NCBI GenBank assembly: GCA_051414805.1
Contig: CP166702.1
Location: 4,836,001-4,900,000, forward strand
Source of the DNA: Xenophilus sp003671765
GTDB lineage: Bacteria > Pseudomonadota > Gammaproteobacteria > Burkholderiales > Burkholderiaceae_C
DNA length: 64,000 nucleotides
Direction of reading: 5' to 3'
The notes below the pieces were generated by a model. That model was not told the origin of the DNA. It did not search any database and was given only the letters and a program-made list of their open reading frames with translations. Position 1 is the first letter of the stretch, and each line of letters opens with the position of its first letter. Positions 51,959-60,032 of this stretch are shown here, piece after piece. The position numbers were made by a program, and so were the translations under genes.

Positions 51959-53071
51959 TCAGAGGCCCTTGCACGCCTTGGCGGCCTCGATGACGGCGCC
52001 GCGGTCGAAGTTGTTGATCGCTTCGACGAAGCCCGGCTTGAGATGCAGCATCGATGCCGGGGGCAGCGTGCGCTTGATGACGCCGTCCTTGAGCATCAGG
52101 GTCTGCATGCGCCCATAGGCCTCGGGGTCCATCGCCCCGATCCAGCGGCCGCCGTTCATGGCGTGGGCCGCGGCCATGGTGGCCAGCTGCGTCTGCAGCA
52201 GGGCGAGGTCCCACTTGGCCAGGGTCGCTTCGTCGGCGCCCGTGGGCTTGCTGCCGGGGAAGTACTTCCAGTGGATACGGCGGGCGCAGTCGGGGTTGGT
52301 CTGCGCGTAGAGCGTCGCCTTCGCTGCGCCACGCGAAATGGCCTCGACCATGGCCGGGTCGACGTCGATGGTCTTCTGCATGGTCGCGAAGGTGAAGTCC
52401 GGCAACGCGCGCCACGCCGGGTCGAAGATCACCCGCAGCGGGGTGCCCGCGTTCTCGAAGCCGGTCAGTGCGGAGCCCCAGAACATCAGCGCCTGCACGC
52501 GATCGGTCTTCAGGGCTTCCAGCGCCGGCGCGCCCGCGCCCGTCGCGATGATCTGCACGTCCTTGTCGGGGTCGACGCCATGGCTGCGCAGGTAGCCCTT
52601 GAGCAAAGGCATGCCGCCGGTGCCGAGGCTGAAGATGCCGATCTTCTTGCCCTTGAGGTCGGCCACGGTCTTGATCGTGCTGGCTTCGGGCACGCCGAGC
52701 CCCCAGTCGATCACCCCCGTACCCATCAAGCCGCGCACGGCCACGTTGTTCTCGGTGTTGGCCTGGATCAGGCCCGTGGAGTTGACCTGGGCGAAATCCA
52801 CGCCCCCGGCCACCATCTGCTGGATGCCCTGGAGCGACCCCCCGGTCGTCACGATCTTCACATCGTAGCCCTCGGCCTTCCAGTAGCCCAGCGCAATGGG
52901 AAGGGTGAGCCAGGGATAGGTGACGTTGACCACCTGGGTGCCCAGTGCAATGGTCACGGGCTTGAGCGCCGGTGCGGCGGGCTGGGCCCCGGCGCCCGTG
53001 ACGGCGAACATCAGGGTGGCGAGTTGCAGCGAGGCGCTGCGGGCGAATGTTTCAACGGTGGTGCGGGTCAT
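51959..53071 (-). CDS. ABC transporter substrate-binding protein, NMT1/THI5-like
   Basis: 370 residues. Signal peptide cleaved near TGAGAQPA. NMT1/THI5-like domain: LTLPIALGYWKAEGYDVKIVTTGGSLQGIQQMVAGGVDFAQVNS, then VADLKGKKIGIFSLGTGGMPLLKGYL and GAGAPALEALKTDRVQALMFWG. Relatives bind sulfonates, riboflavin, or thiamin pyrimidines. First gene of the five-gene minus-strand operon. Together with the deaminase this suggests a purine-like ligand. Confidence 0.9.
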   Translation of the reverse strand: MTRTTVETFARSASLQLATLMFAVTGAGAQPAAPALKPVTIALGTQVVNVTYPWLTLPIALGYWKAEGYDVKIVTTGGSLQGIQQMVAGGVDFAQVNSTGLIQANTENNVAVRGLMGTGVIDWGLGVPEASTIKTVADLKGKKIGIFSLGTGGMPLLKGYLRSHGVDPDKDVQIIATGAGAPALEALKTDRVQALMFWGSALTGFENAGTPLRVIFDPAWRALPDFTFATMQKTIDVDPAMVEAISRGAAKATLYAQTNPDCARRIHWKYFPGSKPTGADEATLAKWDLALLQTQLATMAAAHAMNGGRWIGAMDPEAYGRMQTLMLKDGVIKRTLPPASMLHLKPGFVEAINNFDRGAVIEAAKACKGL

Positions 53072-53155
53072 GAAGGTCCTGGAAAGGATCGATGGCCACG
53101 GCAGGTTAAGTCCGTTGAATGCAATGTCCTAGATCAATATTCAGCAGCGAATCGT

Positions 53156-53277
53156 CGAATTATTCGCGCATTCGAAAAGGGTTCCGGCGCCCCGTGGTGG
53201 GGCGTTCGGGCCGTATTCCGGGCGCATTCCGGCAGCGCACCCCGCCAGGGACGAGCGCACCACCTCGCTTTGGTGCG
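53156..53277 (-). promoter_or_regulatory. Upstream region of the ABC/deaminase operon with two dyads
   Basis: The AT-richer sequence before the binding-protein gene contains the palindrome CGAATTATTCG (53156-53166) and, further up, CGCACCA/TGGTGCG arms (53256-53262, 53271-53277). Either could be a regulator site; no good -35/-10 pair was identified. Confidence 0.35.
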
Positions 53278-53291
53278 TACAGAGAACGCAA

Positions 53292-53325
53292 ACGACAAGG
53301 CCTCGCCGAAGCGAGGCCTTGTCGT
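53292..53325 (-). terminator. Terminator hairpin downstream of htpX
   Basis: ACGACAAGGCCTCGC (53292-53306) and its exact complement (53311-53325) form a 15-bp stem with a CGAA loop, 36 bp after the htpX stop. On the minus strand a T-rich stretch (TTTGCGTTCTCTG) follows. Confidence 0.8.
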
Positions 53326-53361
53326 CGGGCAAGCGCCGCGCGCGCGGCGGGTCGCCCCTCT

Positions 53362-54240
53362 TCAGCGTTGCGCGTTCTGCAGCGCAGCGATGCGCTCTTC
53401 GATCGGCGGGTGCGTGGCGAACAGCTTGCCGATGCTGCCGGTGATGCCCATGGCTTCCACGGCCTTGGGCAGTTCGCCGGCGGGCAGGCCACCCAGGCGG
53501 GCCAGTGCGTTGATCATCGGCTGCTTGCGACCCATGAGCTGCGCGGCACCCGCGTCGGCACGGAACTCGCGCTGGCGCGAGAACCAGGCCACCACGATGG
53601 CGGCGGCGAAGCCCAGCACGATGTCCAGCACGATGGTGGTGACCATGTAACCGATGCCGGGGCCGCTGTTCTCACGGTCGTCGCCGCGGCGCAGGAAGGA
53701 GTCGACCGCGTAGCCGATCACGCGCGAGAGGAACACGACGAAGGTGTTCATCACGCCCTGGATCAGCGTCATCGTCACCATGTCGCCGTTGGCCACGTGC
53801 GCGACCTCGTGGCCGATCACGGCCTCGACCTCCTCGCGCGTCATGTTCTGCAGCAGGCCGGTGGACACGGCCACCAGCGACGAGTTCTTGAACGCGCCGG
53901 TGGCAAAGGCGTTGGGCTCGCCCTCGAAGATGCCGACCTCGGGCATGCCGATGCCGGCCTGGTCGGCGAACTTGCGCACCGTCTGCACGATCCACGCCTC
54001 GTCGGGCGACTGCGGCTCGTTGATGATGCGCACGCCCGCGCTCATCTTGGCCATGGGCTTGGAGATGAGCAGCGAGATGATGGCGCCGCCGAAGCCCATC
54101 ACCAGCGCGAAGCCCAGCAGCGCGCCGAGGTTGAGCCCGTTGGCCGTGAGGTAGCGGTTCACGCCGAGCAGGCTGGCGACCACGCCCAGCACGGCGACCA
54201 CCAGCACGTTGGTCAGGACGAACAGAAAAATGCGTTTCAC
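53362..54240 (-). CDS. htpX: Membrane zinc metalloprotease HtpX
   Basis: Inner-membrane M48 protease that degrades misfolded membrane proteins. 292 residues from the GTG at 54240 (VKRIFLFVLTNVLVV), preceded by CGGAGAAA; the longer frame has no membrane-protein character before this point. Two N-terminal membrane segments, the HEVAH zinc motif in VIGHEVAHVANGD, two further hydrophobic segments, and SRQREFRADAGAAQLMGR with the third ligand Glu. Ends FATHPPIEERIAALQ as usual. Confidence 0.94.
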   Translation of the reverse strand: MKRIFLFVLTNVLVVAVLGVVASLLGVNRYLTANGLNLGALLGFALVMGFGGAIISLLISKPMAKMSAGVRIINEPQSPDEAWIVQTVRKFADQAGIGMPEVGIFEGEPNAFATGAFKNSSLVAVSTGLLQNMTREEVEAVIGHEVAHVANGDMVTMTLIQGVMNTFVVFLSRVIGYAVDSFLRRGDDRENSGPGIGYMVTTIVLDIVLGFAAAIVVAWFSRQREFRADAGAAQLMGRKQPMINALARLGGLPAGELPKAVEAMGITGSIGKLFATHPPIEERIAALQNAQR

Positions 54241-54270
54241 AGTGGGTTTCTCCGGGAGATGGGCGTGGCC

Positions 54271-54286
54271 GCCCGCCATGGCGGGC
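54271..54286 (-). promoter_or_regulatory. Perfect palindrome in the htpX leader
   Basis: GCCCGCCATGGCGGGC is a 16-bp perfect palindrome about 30 bp upstream of the htpX GTG. It could be a stress-regulator site or an mRNA structure near the ribosome site. Function unknown. Confidence 0.4.
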
Positions 54287-54429
54287 AGTTGGGGCCGCCA
54301 CGACGGCGCTTCAAGAGCGGCCCGGTCCGCAGGGGCATCGTTGTTCTGGCTTCTGGCCCCCACCACACCGGACGGCTGCGATGTCGATGATAGGAGCAAA
54401 GGCCACCGCCGCCGGCCGATCCACCCTGT

Positions 54430-55191
54430 TCACTCGGGGTAAAGCCGCGCCCCCAGCGACGATGCGGCCTTACGCAGGGCGGGCAGGAAAGCCTCCTGGA
54501 ACTCGGCGAAATCCATGCGCTCGGCGCGCACCGCGATGCTCATCGCGCCCACCAGCCCCCCGCTGCGGTCGTGGACCGGCACGGCCATGGAGCGCACCCC
54601 CAGCTCCAGTTCGCCGTCGCTGCCGGCAAAGCCTTGTTCCCTGCACCGTGCCACCCGTGCCAGCACCGGGCGCAGCTCGTACACCGAACGCGCCGTCAGC
54701 GGCTGGCGCGGCATGGCGCGCACGCGGCGCTCGGCCTCGGCCGGAGGCAGGCTGGCGAGCAGCACGCGGCCGATGGCCGAACAGTAGGCGGGCAAACGGG
54801 AGCCGATACCCAGGCCGATGCTCAGGCTGCGCCGTGCGGTGGAGCGGGCGATGATGATCGCGTCGTCGTCCAGCAGCTTGCCGAGCGAGGCGGATTCGCG
54901 CGTTCGCTCCGAGAGCGCATCCAGCAACGGCTGCGCCAGGGCCGGCGCGCCACGCGATGCCAGGTACGAATGGGCGATCAACAGCGCCCGCGGCAGCATC
55001 CAGAAGTGCTTGCCGTCGCTGTCGAGGTAGCCCAGCGTCTGCAGGGTGAGCAGCGAGCGGCGTGCCGACGCCGGCGTGACGCTGGTCAGCCGCGCCGCCT
55101 CCGACACCGTGAGCCGCGTGTGCTGCCGGCCGAAGCAGCCGAGCACCTGCAGGCCCTTGTCGAGCGAAGCCACGAAGTTCCTGTCTGCCAT
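54430..55191 (-). CDS. tphR: IclR-type regulator of terephthalate catabolism
   Basis: 253 residues from the ATG at 55191. An N-terminal winged helix (VASLDKGLQVLGCFGRQHTRLTVSEAARLTSVTPASARRSLLTLQTLGYL) and the IclR ligand domain (SARRSLSIGLGIGSRLPAYCSAIGRVLLASL, GELELGVRSMAVPVHDRSGGLVGAMSIAV). It is divergent from tphC, the same arrangement as tphR in Comamonas terephthalate operons, where TphR activates tph genes with terephthalate as effector. Assignment rests on family plus context. Confidence 0.88.
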   Translation of the reverse strand: MADRNFVASLDKGLQVLGCFGRQHTRLTVSEAARLTSVTPASARRSLLTLQTLGYLDSDGKHFWMLPRALLIAHSYLASRGAPALAQPLLDALSERTRESASLGKLLDDDAIIIARSTARRSLSIGLGIGSRLPAYCSAIGRVLLASLPPAEAERRVRAMPRQPLTARSVYELRPVLARVARCREQGFAGSDGELELGVRSMAVPVHDRSGGLVGAMSIAVRAERMDFAEFQEAFLPALRKAASSLGARLYPE

Positions 55192-55227
55192 CGCGTCTTG
55201 ATCCTGCGCATGTCGAAGGACCCATTC

Positions 55228-55242
55228 TTGCGCATGCCGCAA
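55228..55242. promoter_or_regulatory. Candidate TphR operator in the tphR-tphC gap
   Basis: TTGCG-CATGC-CGCAA is a 15-bp inverted repeat with a self-complementary-like centre, the size typical for IclR-family operators. A partial direct copy, TGCGCATG, occurs at 55205-55212, 24 bp away from TGCGCATG at 55229-55236. The gap between the divergent starts is 127 bp. Confidence 0.55.
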
Positions 55243-55318
55243 AACGGCCTTGCCCGCGTACGGCCGGCGACCAGACACTGGGCTTTCCCGCAAACGAACA
55301 GTACGGAGACAGCACACG

Positions 55319-56287
55319 ATGACACCCGCCCTCGCGCGGCGCCTTGGCGCCGCATGCCTGGCCGCCACCTGCCTGCTCGGCAGCGCCGCGGCACAGACGA
55401 CCCAAGCCCTCAGGATCATCGTGCCCTACCCCGCGGGCGGCACGGCCGACATCCTGCCGCGCGTGGTGGCCGAGAAGCTGCGCCCGCAGGTTCCCGCCGG
55501 CGTCCTGATCGACAACCGCACCGGCGCCGGCGGCAACATCGGCGCCGAATCCGTGTTTCGCGCCGAGCCGGATGGCAACACCCTGCTGGCCTCGCCGCCG
55601 GGGCCGATCGCCATCAACCAGCACCTGTACAAGAAAATGGCCTTCGATCCGTCGAAGTGGGAGCCGGTCACGGTGCTGGCGACGGTGCCCAACGTGCTGG
55701 TGGTCAACCCCAGGCTGCCCGTGAAGACCGTCCAGGAGTTCATCGCCTATGCCAAGGCGAACCCGGGCAAGGTGACCTACGGCTCGCAGGGCAACGGCAC
55801 CACCTCGCACCTGACAGCCAGCCTGTTCATGCAACTGACCGGCACCGAGATGGTCCATGTCCCGTACAAGGGTACGGCGCCGGCGCTGGTGGACCTGGTG
55901 GGCGGGCAGATCGACGTCTTCTTCGACAACATCAGCTCGTCCCTCCCCTTCCATCAGGCGGGCAAGCTGCGCATCCTCGGGGTGGCCGACGACCAGCGCT
56001 CGGCCGCGCTGCCCGACGTGCCCACCTTCGCCGAACAGGGCCTGCCGGCGATGAACGCGGTGACCTGGTTCGCGGTGGTCGCGCCGCCCGCCACCCCGCC
56101 CGCCAAGGTGGCCACGCTGCAGAAAAGCTTCGCCGGTGCGCTGACGCAGCCCGAAGTCCGGCAGAAGTTCGCCGAACAGGGCGCCGAGCCGCGCGGCTGG
56201 GACCCGGCGCGCACGGGCCAGTTCATTCGTGCCGAGTCCGCCAAGTGGGCCCGGGTCATCCGCAGCGCCAACGTCAGCCTCGACTGA
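55319..56287 (+). CDS. tphC: Terephthalate-binding Bug-type periplasmic protein
   Basis: 322 residues, ACGGAGAC site before the ATG. Signal peptide ending GSAAAQTT. Bug fold: LRIIVPYPAGGTADILPRVVAEKL, NRTGAGGNIGAESV, EPDGNTLLAS, YGSQGNGTTSHLTASLFM and HVPYKGTAPALVDLVGGQIDV. In Comamonas the equivalent TphC delivers terephthalate to a tripartite (TctAB-like) permease encoded elsewhere; none is in this window. First gene of the operon, 7 bp before tphA2. Confidence 0.9.
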   Translation: MTPALARRLGAACLAATCLLGSAAAQTTQALRIIVPYPAGGTADILPRVVAEKLRPQVPAGVLIDNRTGAGGNIGAESVFRAEPDGNTLLASPPGPIAINQHLYKKMAFDPSKWEPVTVLATVPNVLVVNPRLPVKTVQEFIAYAKANPGKVTYGSQGNGTTSHLTASLFMQLTGTEMVHVPYKGTAPALVDLVGGQIDVFFDNISSSLPFHQAGKLRILGVADDQRSAALPDVPTFAEQGLPAMNAVTWFAVVAPPATPPAKVATLQKSFAGALTQPEVRQKFAEQGAEPRGWDPARTGQFIRAESAKWARVIRSANVSLD

Positions 56288-56294
56288 ACACGCC

Positions 56295-57539
56295 ATGCAA
56301 GACACTTCCACCTCCCGCCCCGTGCACTGGTCGGGCCCCGGCCTCACGCGCATTCCCTACGCCGTCTATGCCGACGCACATGTCGCCGCCGAGGAGCAGG
56401 CGCGCATCTTCCAGGGCGAGACCTGGAACTACCTGTGCCTGGAGGCCGAACTGACCGAGGCCGGCAGCTACAGAACCACCTTCGTCGGCGAGACACCGGT
56501 GGTGGTGGTTCGCGACACGGACGGCGAGGTCTACGCCTTCGAGAACCGCTGCGCCCACCGCGGTGCGCTGATCGCGCTGGAGAAGTCGGGCCGCGCCGAC
56601 AACTTCCAGTGCGTCTACCACGCCTGGAGCTACAACCGCCAGGGCGACCTCACCGGCGTGGCCTTCGAGAGGGGCGTCAAGGGCCAGGGGGGCATGCCGC
56701 CGGGCTTCTGCAAGGAGGCCCACGGCCCGCGCAAGCTGCGCGTGGCGAGCTTCTGCGGCCTGGTCTTCGGCAGCTTCAGCGACGAGGTGCCCGGCATCGA
56801 GGAGTACCTGGGCGAGGATATCTGCGAACGCATCGAACGCGTGCTGCACAAGCCGGTGGAGGTGATCGGCCGATTCACGCAGGCACTGCCCAACAACTGG
56901 AAGCTCTACGTGGAAAACGTGCGCGACAGCTACCACGCGAGCCTGCTGCACCTGTTCTTCACGACCTTCGAGCTCAATCGCCTGTCGCAAAAGGGCGGCG
57001 TCATCGTCGACGAGAGCGGCGGCAACCATGTGAGCTACTCCATGATCGACGCGCAGGCGGAGAAGGACGCCTCGTACCGCGACCAGGGCCTGCGGTCGGA
57101 CGATGCGAACTACCGCCTGAAGGACCCGAGCCTGCTGGCCGGCTTTCGCGAATACGACGACGGCGTGACGCTGCAGATCCTGTCGGTGTTCCCGGGCTTC
57201 GTGCTGCAGCAGATCCAGAACTGCCTGGCGGTGCGCCAGGTGCTGCCCAAGGGCGTGGAACGCACCGAACTGAACTGGACCTACCTGGGCTATGCCGACG
57301 ACACGCCGGAACAGCGGCGCGTGCGGCTCAAGCAGTCCAACCTGATCGGTCCGGCCGGCTTCATCTCGATGGAAGACGGCGCCGTCGGCGGCTTCGTGCA
57401 GCGCGGCATCGCCGGCGCGCACGCCATGGAGGCGGTGGTGGAGATGGGCGGCGAGGGCACGTCGTCCAGCGAGGGCCGTGCGACCGAGGCCTCGGTGCGT
57501 GGGTTCTGGAAAGCCTATCGCCATCACATGGGCGCGTGA
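56295..57539 (+). CDS. tphA2: Terephthalate 1,2-dioxygenase, large oxygenase subunit
   Basis: Rieske non-heme iron oxygenase alpha subunit, 414 residues. The Rieske cluster ligands are C86-A-H88 and C106-V-Y-H109. The mononuclear iron site is in NVRDSYHASLLHLF (Asp211, His214, His219), with a C-terminal Asp in the SMEDGAVGG block. From memory of the Comamonas protein the match is extensive (CAHRGALIALEKSGR, QCVYHAWSYNRQGDLTGVAFE, FFTTFELNRLSQKGGVIVDE, GFVQRGIAGA), which is far closer than generic dioxygenases. Converts terephthalate to 1,2-dihydroxy-3,5-cyclohexadiene-1,4-dicarboxylate with TphA3 and TphA1. Confidence 0.95.
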   Translation: MQDTSTSRPVHWSGPGLTRIPYAVYADAHVAAEEQARIFQGETWNYLCLEAELTEAGSYRTTFVGETPVVVVRDTDGEVYAFENRCAHRGALIALEKSGRADNFQCVYHAWSYNRQGDLTGVAFERGVKGQGGMPPGFCKEAHGPRKLRVASFCGLVFGSFSDEVPGIEEYLGEDICERIERVLHKPVEVIGRFTQALPNNWKLYVENVRDSYHASLLHLFFTTFELNRLSQKGGVIVDESGGNHVSYSMIDAQAEKDASYRDQGLRSDDANYRLKDPSLLAGFREYDDGVTLQILSVFPGFVLQQIQNCLAVRQVLPKGVERTELNWTYLGYADDTPEQRRVRLKQSNLIGPAGFISMEDGAVGGFVQRGIAGAHAMEAVVEMGGEGTSSSEGRATEASVRGFWKAYRHHMGA

Positions 57540-57583
57540 ACGCCGCGCCACCTCCGCTCGCCCGACCGAGAGAGCAACCCACC

Positions 57584-58048
57584 ATGATCGATCTACTGGC
57601 GCTGTGCGCCTTCAACGCGGCCTATGCCGAAACCATCGACAGCGACGCGCTGGAACGGTGGGCCGATTTCTTCACCGACGACTGCCACTACCGCATCACG
57701 CACACGGAGAACGAGCGCGAGGGCCTGCCGGCCGGCATCGTCTACGCCGATTCGCGCGCGATGCTGGAGGACCGCATCGCCGCGCTGCGCGAGGCCAACA
57801 TCTACGAGCGCCAGCGCTACCGCCATCTGCTGGGCATCCCGGTGCTGGGCGCGCAGGACGACACAGGCGCCGAGGCTCGCACGCCCTTCATGGTGGCGCG
57901 CATCATGGCGACCGGAGAGACCCACCTGTTCGCCAGCGGCGTCTACCGCGACCGCGTGGTGCGGCAGGACGGCCGGCTGCGCCTGCGCTCGCGCGTCGCG
58001 GTGTGCGACAGCACGGTGACGGACACGCTGCTGGCGCTGCCGCTGTGA
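57584..58048 (+). CDS. tphA3: Terephthalate 1,2-dioxygenase, small oxygenase subunit
   Basis: 154 residues, exactly the length known for TphA3. SnoaL-like/ring-hydroxylating beta fold with FNAAYAETIDSDALERWADFF, CHYRITHTENEREGL, DRIAALREANIYERQRYRHLLG and the ending VCDSTVTDTLLALPL, all characteristic. Structural partner of TphA2 in the alpha3beta3 oxygenase. 44 bp after tphA2; its stop overlaps the tphB GTG. Confidence 0.95.
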   Translation: MIDLLALCAFNAAYAETIDSDALERWADFFTDDCHYRITHTENEREGLPAGIVYADSRAMLEDRIAALREANIYERQRYRHLLGIPVLGAQDDTGAEARTPFMVARIMATGETHLFASGVYRDRVVRQDGRLRLRSRVAVCDSTVTDTLLALPL

Positions 58049-59025
58049 CCCCGACACCCCTGCCCGGAGCGCCGCTGCGGCTGGCGCTGGCGGTCGGCGA
58101 CCCCAACGGCATCGGGCCCGAGATCGCCCTGAAGGCGCTGGCGGCGCTGACGGCGCCGGCGCGCCAGCGCGTCACGCTCTACGGCCCTGCCGCGGTGCTG
58201 GAGCGCACGGCCTCGCAGCTGGGGCTCTCCGCGCTGCTGCGGGCGCAGCGCATGGTGGACGCCGGCGCCCTGTCCGCGCAGGCAGCCCAGCCTGGCCGCG
58301 TCGCCCCGGAGGCAGGCGCATCGGCCGTCGCCTCGGCCAGCGCCGCCATCGAGGCCTGCCGGCGCGGGGACGCGGAGGCCGTGATCGCCTGCCCGCACCA
58401 CGAGACGGCCATCCACCAGGCGGGCATGGCCTTCAGCGGCTATCCCTCGCTGGTCGCGCGGGTCTGCGGCCAGCCGGAAGACAGCGTGTTCCTCATGCTC
58501 GTCGGCGGCGGCCTGCGCATCGTGCACGCCACGCTGCACGAGAGCGTGGCGCACGCGCTGGGGCGCCTGCGGCCTGCGCTGGTGGCCGCGGCGGCGCGTG
58601 CAGGGGTGCAGGCCTGCGCGCGGCTGGGCATCGCCGATCCCCGCGTCGGCGTCTTCGGCATCAACCCGCACGCCTCGGAGGGCGGGCTGTTCGGCGCCGA
58701 GGATGCGCTGCACGTCGAGCCTGCGGTGCAGGCGCTGCGGGCCGAGGGCCTGCGCGTGGACGGGCCGCTGGGCGCCGACCTGCTGCTCGCGCAGCGGCGG
58801 CACGACCTGTACGTGGCGATGCTGCACGATCAGGGCCACATCCCCGTCAAGCTGCTGGCGCCGAATTCGGCCAGCGCGCTGTCCATCGGTGCGCAGGTCC
58901 TGCTGTCCAGCGTCGGCCACGGCAGCGCGATGGACATCGCGGGCCGCGGCGTCGCCGACCCGGGCGCCGTGCTGCGCACCATCTCGCTGCTCTCGGGCAC
59001 GGCCGCGCAGGAAGGGGCCGCATGA
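58045..59025 (+). CDS. tphB: Terephthalate dihydrodiol (DCD) dehydrogenase
   Basis: PdxA-family zinc enzyme, 326 residues from a GTG overlapping tphA3 (GTGA). It oxidises and decarboxylates the dihydrodiol to protocatechuate with NAD+. GDPNGIGPEIALKAL opens the protein, IACPHHETAIHQAGMAFSGYPSL includes the substrate-binding His pair (118-119), VHATLHESV and MLHDQGHIPVKLLAPN give the metal histidines, and SSVGHGSAMDIAGRGVAD closes the site. The CPHHETAIH form separates TphB from pyridoxine PdxA. Overlaps tphA1 by 4 bp. Confidence 0.94.
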   Translation: MTPTPLPGAPLRLALAVGDPNGIGPEIALKALAALTAPARQRVTLYGPAAVLERTASQLGLSALLRAQRMVDAGALSAQAAQPGRVAPEAGASAVASASAAIEACRRGDAEAVIACPHHETAIHQAGMAFSGYPSLVARVCGQPEDSVFLMLVGGGLRIVHATLHESVAHALGRLRPALVAAAARAGVQACARLGIADPRVGVFGINPHASEGGLFGAEDALHVEPAVQALRAEGLRVDGPLGADLLLAQRRHDLYVAMLHDQGHIPVKLLAPNSASALSIGAQVLLSSVGHGSAMDIAGRGVADPGAVLRTISLLSGTAAQEGAA

Positions 59026-60032
59026 ACCATCGCATCACCATCGACGACAGCGACGTCGCCTTCGACTGCGGCCCGCAGCAGAGTGTGCTCGACGCAGCAT
59101 TGCGCGCGGGCATCGAGCTGCCCTACTCGTGCCGCAAGGGCGTGTGCGGCAATTGCGCCGGCACGGTATCCGAAGGCGAGGTGGCCGGCCTTGGCGGCCC
59201 GATCCGCAACGACAGCTGCGCGCCCGGGCAGGTGCTCCTGTGCATGTGCGCGCCGCAGACCGACCTGCGCCTGCGCCCTGCCTCCTGGCACCGCATCGAC
59301 CCGGACGCGCGCAAGCGGTTCACGGCGAAGGTCTTCCGCAACCAGCTCGCCGCGCCCGACGTCTCGGTGCTGCAACTGCGTCTGCCGGCCGGGCAGCGCG
59401 CCCGCTTCCAGGCCGGCCAGTACCTGCAGCTGGCATTGCCCGACGGCAGCACCCGCTGCTATTCCATGGCCAACCCGCCGCACGAGAGCGACGCGCTGAC
59501 GCTGCACGTGCGGCACGTGCCCGGCGGCGCCTTCAGCGCGCGCGTGGCGCAGCTGACGTCCGGCGACACGCTCGAGGTCGAGCTGCCTTTCGGCGCCGTC
59601 ACGCTGGAGGCAGACGCGGACCGGCCGTTCGTCCTGGTGGTGGGCGGCACCGGCTTCGCGCCGGCCAAGTCGATCCTCGATGACATGGCCCGCCGGCGCG
59701 TCGATCGCCCGATCACGCTGATCTGGGGCGCCCGCCATGCGCAGGGCATCTACCTGCGGCCGGCGATCGCGAAGTGGCAGCGCCAGTGGCCGCAGTCCTT
59801 CCGCTTCATCGAGGCGCTGAGCGGGGAACGGCGCGAAGGCGCCTTCCACGGCCGAACCGGTGCGGCGCTGCGCGCGCACTGCCCCGACCTCAGCGCCCAC
59901 GCGCTGTACTGCTGCGGATCCCCGGCGATGGTCCAGGCCGTGCGCGACGCAGCGCACGCTTCGGGGCTGGCGCCGTCACGCTTTCACGCGGACGTGTTCG
60001 TCAACGGCCCGGCGGACGCCCACGCACCCTGA
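59022..60032 (+). CDS. tphA1: Terephthalate 1,2-dioxygenase, reductase component
   Basis: 336 residues, the known TphA1 length. A plant-type [2Fe-2S] domain is N-terminal (Cys37, Cys42, Cys45, and Cys74 or 76). The FAD domain has RCYSMANPPHESD, and the NAD domain GGTGFAPAKSILDDM (about 208-222) and CCGSP. Transfers electrons from NADH to the Rieske centre of TphA2. The ATG overlaps the tphB stop. The 3' end overlaps the convergent DUF3025 gene by 32 bp, so the operon ends abruptly against a core gene. Confidence 0.95.
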   Translation: MNHRITIDDSDVAFDCGPQQSVLDAALRAGIELPYSCRKGVCGNCAGTVSEGEVAGLGGPIRNDSCAPGQVLLCMCAPQTDLRLRPASWHRIDPDARKRFTAKVFRNQLAAPDVSVLQLRLPAGQRARFQAGQYLQLALPDGSTRCYSMANPPHESDALTLHVRHVPGGAFSARVAQLTSGDTLEVELPFGAVTLEADADRPFVLVVGGTGFAPAKSILDDMARRRVDRPITLIWGARHAQGIYLRPAIAKWQRQWPQSFRFIEALSGERREGAFHGRTGAALRAHCPDLSAHALYCCGSPAMVQAVRDAAHASGLAPSRFHADVFVNGPADAHAP

